Source of the DNA: Ornatilinea sp.
GTDB taxonomy: Bacteria > Chloroflexota > Anaerolineae > Anaerolineales > Anaerolineaceae
Length of the DNA: 64,000 bases
Assembly (NCBI GenBank): GCA_018433975.1
Contig: JAHDQE010000017.1
Coordinates: 1 to 64,000, forward strand
Reading direction: 5' to 3'
In this document: positions 25,622-33,600 of the stretch, in pieces
Layout of the letters: every line of letters begins with the position of its first letter
How positions within the stretch are numbered: position 1 is the stretch's first letter
The notes under the pieces: generated by a model
Database searches by the model: none
Seen by the model: the letters and a program-made list of their open reading frames with translations, nothing else
What the model was told of the DNA's origin: nothing
Translations under genes and position numbers: made by a program

Positions 25622-27106
25622 ATGAAAGTATTGATTGCAAATCGAAATGAAATTGCCTTACGGATTTTACGGACATGTCGCGAATTGGGCCTGTCCACTG
25701 TGGCTGTGGTTACCGAATCGGATCGGTCGGCAGTACATGCCCGTCTGGCAGAGCAAGTGGTCAACCTTGGCCCCAAACAGGCTTATCTGGATATTGACGC
25801 GATTATCCATGCAGCTCGCCAAACCGGCGCGAATGCTGTTCACCCCGGATATGGGTTCCTTTCTGAAAACGCAGAATTTGCAAGAGCTGTAGAAGATGCT
25901 GGTATGGTGTTCATTGGCCCGCGCTCGGAAACCATTGCTTTGTTGGGGAATAAATTATCTTCCAAACAGGAGGCACGCGATGCGGGCCTCCCGGTTCTGC
26001 CAGGCAGTGATGGTCCGCTGCCTTCCAATGTTCCAATGGACCTGGCTCAAAAAGTCACTTTTCCAGTGCTGGTTAAAGCAACTGCCGGTGGGGGCGGGCG
26101 GGGGATTCGTCTGGCAACAACTCCAGAAGAGCTTATGGATGTGATTGCTGCAGCCCGAAAAGAAGCTAAAGCTGCTTTTGGGGACGAAACCGTTTATCTC
26201 GAATCTCTGGTACAGGAAGCCCGACACATCGAGGTTCAGATCCTGGGCGATGGAGAAGGAAAAGTACTTTGCCTGGGCGAGCGTGAGTGTTCCATCCAGC
26301 GCCGACGGCAAAAATTGATCGAAGAAGCACCGGCTCCGGGTTTGAGTAAGAAGCTGCGGAGTGACCTTTGTGAAGCTGCCGTTCGATTGGGCAGCCAGCT
26401 CAAGTATCGAAGTTTGGGGACAGTGGAATTTCTCCTGGATGCCAGTGGACAGTTTCATTTTATGGAGGTCAATCCCCGGATCCAGGTTGAGCATCCGGTT
26501 ACAGAAATGGTAACCGGGATTGATCTGGTGAAAGAGCAGCTTCTTCTGGCAATGGGGGAACCTCTTGCGATGAGCCAGAAGGACATTCGAGTGCAGGGCG
26601 CGGCGATTGAAGCCCGAATTCTTGCAGAAGACAGCGAGCAGGGTTTCCTCCCATCTACCGGAGAGATCACCTATCTCAAAGAACCTGCCGGGCCTGGCGT
26701 GCGTGTAGACAGCGCGCTTTATCAGGGCTTGACGATCGGTATGGATTATGACTCTCTGCTGGCAAAGGTGATTGCCAGCGGTAAAGACCGGCATACTGCC
26801 ATCCAACGATTGGAACGCGCCCTGGACGAGTTTCAGCTTGGGGGATTGGCAACGGATATTGATTTTCTAAAACAGATTATCGAGAGCAAGCCCTTCCAGC
26901 TCGGTGAGGTGACGACCAGTTATCTGGATGGTTTTATCCCCCGCCCGCCGGAGAAAAAAGAGGAACTACAGCGCCTGCTGGCCCTGGCTGCGGCACTGTA
27001 TACCCATAGTCAACGTGCGGTTTCACAGGCTGTATCACAGGATCGAAAGTCAGCGAGCCGGTGGATGCTTACCGCCTGGCGGGAACAAATGACTGGGGCA
27101 TGGTAG
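25622..27106 (+). CDS. accC: Biotin carboxylase subunit of acyl-CoA carboxylase
   Basis: This ATP-grasp enzyme carboxylates the biotin on the carrier protein encoded next. Motifs seen are KVLIANRNEIALRILRTCRE at the start, the ATP loop ATAGGGGRGIRLA, EARHIEVQILGDGEGKV, GERECSIQRRRQKLIEEAP and FMEVNPRIQVEHPVTEM with the catalytic Arg and Glu. It has 494 residues, about 45 more than stand-alone AccC. The extra C-terminal piece may contact the separate biotin carrier, as the linker of fused alpha subunits does. AGGAG lies eight bases before the ATG. The next gene starts nine bases after the stop. A paralogous accC for ordinary fatty acid synthesis may exist elsewhere. Confidence 0.94.
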   Translation: MKVLIANRNEIALRILRTCRELGLSTVAVVTESDRSAVHARLAEQVVNLGPKQAYLDIDAIIHAARQTGANAVHPGYGFLSENAEFARAVEDAGMVFIGPRSETIALLGNKLSSKQEARDAGLPVLPGSDGPLPSNVPMDLAQKVTFPVLVKATAGGGGRGIRLATTPEELMDVIAAARKEAKAAFGDETVYLESLVQEARHIEVQILGDGEGKVLCLGERECSIQRRRQKLIEEAPAPGLSKKLRSDLCEAAVRLGSQLKYRSLGTVEFLLDASGQFHFMEVNPRIQVEHPVTEMVTGIDLVKEQLLLAMGEPLAMSQKDIRVQGAAIEARILAEDSEQGFLPSTGEITYLKEPAGPGVRVDSALYQGLTIGMDYDSLLAKVIASGKDRHTAIQRLERALDEFQLGGLATDIDFLKQIIESKPFQLGEVTTSYLDGFIPRPPEKKEELQRLLALAAALYTHSQRAVSQAVSQDRKSASRWMLTAWREQMTGAW

Positions 27107-27115
27107 GAGGATCGA

Positions 27116-27610
27116 ATGTCACGGTACGTGGTCTCGATTAACGGTCACGAATATTGCATTTCATTGGAAGAAGACCAGGTCTTGATTGACGGTCAACCGG
27201 TAGATGTTGAACTGCTTCAATTGAACGATTCGGGTCTGTATTCATTGAGCCGGGATCAGGAAACTTTTGAGTTGCATTTGCACAATCAAGACCCCGAAAC
27301 GCTTGAAGTGCTGGCAGGAGGACGGCGGTTTGTTGCCCGGGTTGAGACTCCTCAACGGCGTATGAGAAAACGACAGGGTGCGGATGAAACCGGTCTGGTT
27401 ACGGCCCCTATGCCCGGTCTGGTGGTGGATGTGCTGGTTGAGCCCGGAGATGTGGTTGAGGCCGGTCAATCTGTGCTGGTTATCGAATCAATGAAAATGC
27501 AGATGCAGATCCGCACACCTATTGCGGGGCGAGTGGCTGAAGTAGGGGCTAAATTTGGGGAACAGGTAGATAAAGGGACCGTGTTGGTCCGGATTGAAGA
27601 ATTGGAATGA
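27116..27610 (+). CDS. Biotin carboxyl carrier protein of acyl-CoA carboxylase
   Basis: The 164-residue protein ends in a biotinyl domain with IESMKMQMQIRTPIAG; Lys127 in the Met-Lys-Met triplet is the biotinylation site. The APMPGLVVDVLVEPGDVVEAG half of the domain precedes it. The first 80 residues (VSINGHEYCISLEEDQVLIDG) resemble the BT/linker region of propionyl-CoA carboxylase alpha subunits. This gene and the preceding accC therefore together look like one split alpha subunit. A strong AGGAGG lies in the nine-base gap before the ATG. It precedes the megasynthase by 60 bases on the same strand. Confidence 0.92.
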   Translation: MSRYVVSINGHEYCISLEEDQVLIDGQPVDVELLQLNDSGLYSLSRDQETFELHLHNQDPETLEVLAGGRRFVARVETPQRRMRKRQGADETGLVTAPMPGLVVDVLVEPGDVVEAGQSVLVIESMKMQMQIRTPIAGRVAEVGAKFGEQVDKGTVLVRIEELE

Positions 27611-27670
27611 AGTGCCATGCGGACCATTTGGGTATTCGCGGAAATATAAAAAAAGATCAGGAGAGCTAAA

Positions 27671-30600
27671 ATGACGGATTTAAAACCGATTGCAATTGTT
27701 GGGCTGGGAGCCGTTCTTCCCGATGCTCATGACGTTGCCAGTTTTTGGAAAAACATTCAATCTTCGGTGTATTCTATTCAGGATGTACCGCAAGGACGGT
27801 GGAACCCCGATCTGTATTATGATCCTGATCCCTCTGCGCCCGATAAAACTTACACAAAAATTGGCAGTTGGGTACAGGATTTTCAATTCAATCCCATTAA
27901 AATAGGCATCCCTATTCCCCCCAAAGTGCTTGAATTGATGGATGAGACTCAGCAATGGGCAATTGCAGCTTCCCATCAGGCGCTTCAAGATTACGGCTAC
28001 CCACAGCATACTTTACCCAACGAGCGAGTGGCGGTTATCTTAGGAAATGCTCTGGCGGGAGAAAAACATTACCGTAGCAGCTTGAGGATTCACCTTCCTG
28101 AATATTTACAGGTGCTTTCTTCGCTGGATGCTTTCCGCCAGCTCTCGGATTCGGTTCAACAAGAATTGCTGGGCGGTTTTACACAGGGAATTCAAGCGGA
28201 AATTCCGGCGATATCCGAAGATACCATGCCGGGAGAGCTTTCCAATATTATCGCCGGGCGGGTTGCGAATGTATTTAACTTCGGCGGCCCAAATTTCACT
28301 ACCGACGCAGCCTGTGCCTCTTCATTGGCCGCGCTTCAAGCGGCAGTGGACGGATTGCGGCACCACCAGTTTGACGCAGTTCTGACCGGTGGGGTGGACC
28401 GCAGCATGAGTGTGGAATCTTATGTGAAATTCAGTAAAATCGGTGCACTCAGCCCGGATGGCTCTCGGCCGTATGCGGATGGGGCCAATGGTTTTGTGAT
28501 GGGCGAGGGGGCGGTTGTGTTCCTTCTCAAACGCCTTGAGGATGCGGAACGCGATGACGACCGGATTTATGCCGTCATCCGCGCCATTGGCAGTTCCAGC
28601 GATGGAAAAGGAAAGGGAATCACTGCACCCAACCCGATTGGGCAGGAACGGGCAATGGAGCGTGCCTGGAAGCTGGCGGGTGTATCCCCGGCGACAGCCG
28701 GATATGTTGAAGGCCACGGAACATCCACCCGAGTGGGTGATGTGGTTGAGGTCCAGAGTTTAGGCCGGATTTTTGGCGGGATGGGGCTGCCTTCCGGAGC
28801 AATTGCTTTAGGTTCCGTCAAATCCAATATCGGGCACCTCAAGAGCGCTGCGGGTGCTGTTGGAATGTTGAAAACCGTGCTGGCCCTGCAGGATAAAGTC
28901 CTTCCTCCCATGGCGAATTTTTCTCATCCAAACCCCAAAATCGACTTTGCGAACCTGCCGTTTCGCGTCATCACAAAGCCGGAACCCTGGCAAAAACCGG
29001 AAGGCGATTTGCGCCGGGCTGGCGTCAGCGCATTTGGTTTTGGCGGGACAAATTTCCATATTGTTTTGGAAGAGTATGCTCCCGGGGTCTCTTTGGGCGG
29101 AACACAGGTTTTCAATGGTGTGGATCATGCGGCTGTTGAATTGCCTGTTGAAGCGGATTTGTCTTTAACTGAAGCCAACCCTGTTTCATTTACTTCGGAT
29201 GAAATCCTGCAAACTGTTTTGGGCCTGGTGAGCGAGAAAACCGGATATCCGGTGGAAATGCTGGATCCGGAATTGGACCTGGAAGCAGACCTGGGTGTGG
29301 ATACTGTCAAACAGGCAGAGCTGTTTGCGGAAGTTCGGGAACGCTATGGTATCCCTCGCCGGGAAGATCTCCAGCTTTCGGATTACAACACGCTGGAAAA
29401 AGTGGTGAGCTTTGTAGAAAAATCCCTGCCGGGAACTCCAGCGGAAACTGAAGAAGCCGCACCGGATGTTGCGGCTGATGAGACCGTTGAAAAACCGGAT
29501 TCGTCCGCCATTACAGCCTTCATTCTTCAACAGGTCAGCGAGAAAACAGGCTATCCCTCTGAAATGCTCGATCTTGAACTGGACCTGGAAGCCGATTTGG
29601 GAATCGACACGGTGAAACAGGCGGAATTGTTTTTAGCCGTCCGGGAACACTATGGCATCCCGCGGCGGGAAGACCTGCGTTTATCGGATTACAACACGTT
29701 GGAAAAGGTCGTGGCTTTTGTAGAAGAATCGCTACCGGGGGCCCCGGTGGAGATTGAAGAAGCTGCACCGGATGTTGCGGCTGATGAGACCGTTGAAAAA
29801 CCGGACTCATCCGCGATCACAGCCTTCATTCTTCAACAAGTCAGTGAGAAGACGGGCTATCCTTCTGAAATGCTCGACCTTGAGCTGGACCTGGAAGCCG
29901 ATTTGGGAATTGACACGGTGAAACAGGCAGAATTGTTTTTGGCCGTCCGGGAGCATTACGGCATCCCGCGGCGGGAAGACCTGCGCTTATCGGATTACAA
30001 CACGCTGGAAAAAGTAGTGGCTTTTGTGGAAGAATCCCTACCAGGAACCCCAATGCAGACAGAAGAAACGATACCGGACGTTGTTGGTGAAAGCGTGAGT
30101 GAAAAACGAGACCCGTCCGAAGTATTGGCTTTTATCCTCCAGCAGGTCAGCGAGAAAACCGGATATCCGGCTGAAATGCTGGACCCGGAATTAGACTTGG
30201 AAGCCGATTTGGGGATCGATACGGTAAAGCAGGCAGAATTATTTGCATCTGTCCGGGAACATTACGGCATTCCGCGGCGGGAAGACCTGCGTTTATCGGA
30301 CTACAATACGTTGGAAAAAGTGGCGGGCTTTGTTGTTGAGTCCGGAACGGAACCGACTCTGACAGTAGCAAGTGAAGTGGAAGTTCCTTCTCAGATTGAA
30401 GAGACAGAAGCGATTTCTAAAGCACCTGATGGCGTTGGAAGGGTGCCTGCTTACCGCAAGATGCTGTTTCTAAGTGCGGAGAATTCCGAAGAGCTTTTGA
30501 GCAAGTTGATAGATGCCACAAAACAGCTTGAGACAGGGAATATACCTGCAAATGCAGTCCCGATCGCAGAAGGCTGTGCCCAACAGGAGCGCATCGCGAT

Positions 30601-33600
30601 AGATTTCGAGACCGTGGAAGACCTTCAAAAACGAGTGGAGCGGGCGATCAAAGCCTTTGATAACCCGTCACCGAATGTCTGGAAGGCGCTTTCGGGGCAG
30701 GGTGTATACCGCGGCAGCGGGGAGCCCGGCCGATTGGCTTTTCTCTTCCCGGGCCAGGGTTCCCAGTATGTCAATATGATGCGTGACTTGTCCGTATTTG
30801 AGCCGGTGATTGAAGAGACTTTTCGGGAAGCGGATCGAGTGTTAACCCCGATTCTCGGCAAGCCGCTTACAGAATACATTTTCGTGGACAGTGATGAGGA
30901 AGGCCAGCAGCAGGAGGCTGAGGCTGCCCTGCGAGATACGACCATCACTCAGCCAGCGGTCTTAACCGCGGATGTCGCCATGCTGCGCCTGATGCGCCAT
31001 TATGGGTTTGAGCCAGAAATGGTGGCCGGACACAGCCTGGGGGAATATGGTGCTCTGGTTGCCGCAGGAATGCTGGACTTCCAGGAAGCACTGGAGATTG
31101 TCAGCGCGCGCGGGCGTGAAATGAGCAAAATCTCCGTGGAGGATAACGGCTGCATGGCGGCAGTATCTGCTCCGATTGCTGAAACGGAACGCGTTTTAAA
31201 AACCATTGAGGATTATGTTGTTCTGGCAAACATTAACAGCCCGGTGCAGTCTGTGATTGGTGGTTCCACGGCCGGAGTGGATGCCGCTTTGGAAGCTTTC
31301 AAGGCGGAAGGAATCCAGGCAGTAAAGATTCCGGTTTCTCATGCTTTTCATACGCGTATTGTCGCGCCGGCCAGTGAGCCGCTGCGCCGGGTTATTATGA
31401 AAATGCATATTCGGACGCCGCGCCTGCCTGTGGCAGCCAATGTGACGGGAGCGGTTTATCCGAATGACCGGGATGAGATTATCGATCTGATGGCCCGGCA
31501 GGTGGCCTCGCCGGTTCAATTTATTCAGGGAATTAACACTCTGTATGATCTGGGGGCCAGGGTATTTATTGAAGTTGGACCGAAAAGGGTGCTCAGTGCC
31601 CTCACGTCAGATATTCTGGGAAATGACAACGAAAAAGAACCGGTTGTCCAGGTCCCCACAAACCATCCCCGTAAGGGTGGAGTGGCTTCGTTCAATGAGG
31701 CTTTGTGCGCACTGTACGCGGCCGGAGTATTTCCGGGGCAAGGCACTGAAGTTCAGTTGGACGAGACTTCTGTAAGCAGTGGACTGTCTTCTCCGGAAGC
31801 GGTGGAAGTTGTTACAGATGGACGCATCCCCCTGACGGGTTCAGTGGTTATATCCGGTGCCGGACTGGGCCTACCCGGGAAAGATGGAGCCGTATTCCGG
31901 GAAGATAACATCGAGCGTATTTTGCGCGGAGATTCTTTTATTGAGCCACTGCCTGAAGAAACTCGTAACCGGATGGTTGAAAAGCGTGTAACTCGTCTGG
32001 TCAAGAGCAGCGCAGGGGCGCTGATGGTTGAAATCGATGATCTGGATCAGACCGTCCAACTGGCAGGACAACGCGGCACCTTTAATCTTGCGGAAGAGTT
32101 TGGCCTGCCCGCTGAAAGGGCGGAAACTTACGATATCGCCACAAAGCTGGCCATTGCCGCGGGCATAGAAGCTCTGCGCGATGCCGGTATTCCATTGGTA
32201 CTGCGTTATAAAGAAACCAGCAAAGGAACACTGCTGCCTGACCGTTGGGTGCTGCCCTCTGCTCTGGCCGATGAAACGGGTGTAATATTTGCTTCCGCTT
32301 TCCCCGGACTGGATCACATGGCGGAAGAGACGGAACGTTTTTACCGCCATCAAAACCTTTCCCAGAAGCTGGAAGAGCTGCGTAATCTTCAGGCGTTGGC
32401 CGGTGATCCGTCTAATCCGGTAGCAAAGGCATTGAAAGACCGGATGGAAGTTTTGGAGAAGGAACAAGCAGAATTGAACTATCACTTTGACCGCCGCTTT
32501 ATCTTTCGGGTGTTAGTGATGGGGCATTCTCAGTTCGCAGAATATATCGGCGCGCGCGGACCCAGTACAGCCGTGAACGCCGCTTGTGCATCCACGACCC
32601 AGGCAGTAAGCCTGGCAGAAGATTGGATTCGCGCCGGGCGCTGCCGGCGAGTGGTGATTGTCTCCGGAGATGATGTGACCGGAGGAAGCTTGGTGAATTG
32701 GGTCGGGACCGGGATGTTCGCCACCGGTGCCACGACGACAGAAAAGGATCTGCGGTTAGCAGTGCTGCCATTTGACCGCCGCCGGAATGGAATGATTATG
32801 GGGATGGGGGCCGCAGCGCTGGTAGTGGAAGCGGAAGACGCAGTGCGTGAACGCGGTATGCGGGCTATTTGCGAAATTCTTGCCTCTCAAACGGCAAACA
32901 GCGCTTTCCATGGAACGCGGCTGGATGTGGCCCATGTCAGTCAGGTTATGAATCAATTGATCTCTCAGGCAGAACGGCGTTTTGCTCTGTGCCGGGAAGA
33001 GATTGCCGGACAAACCATGTTTGTCTCACACGAGACTTACACGCCGGCCCGCGGGGGCAGCGCTGCAGCGGAAATCCACGCGCTCCGGAACACCTTTGGA
33101 GATCATGCCAACAAGGTTGTAATTGCCAACACAAAAGGCTTCACCGGCCATACGATGGGGGTGGGAGTGGAAGACGTGGTCGCGGTTAAAGGGTTGGAGT
33201 ACGGTGTTGTTCCACCTATCGCGCATTACGATGATGCTTTTGAACCGGACCCGGATCTGGGAGATTTGAACCTCTCTCATGGAGGGGAATACCCTGTGCA
33301 GTACGCGCTGCGGTTGGGAGCCGGTTTTGGTTCCCAGATTGCCATGACTTTGACACGGCATATTCCAGGTGTTGGGGAACGAAAGGTTAAGGAAAAGTAC
33401 CAGCAATGGCTGGAGGCAGTTACGGGAATACCGCAGGCAGCGGTGGAGGTGGTGCAGCATACACTGCGAATTCAACAGACTGTACCCCCGGTGAAACCAC
33501 CTGCGCAATCGACCTGGACTTATGGACAGGGACCGACAGCCTGGGCAGCATCCCTCGGAAAGATGCAAGCTGTTGCTCCGGAAACAGCGGAGATTGTGGA

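Noticed and set aside
25955..26806. 283-codon minus-strand frame
   Set aside because: Antisense to accC; no recognisable domain and no ribosome-binding site.
29198..30421. CRISPR-like or satellite repeat
   Set aside because: The 306-base units are in frame and encode ACP domains; the repeat is explained by protein domain duplication.
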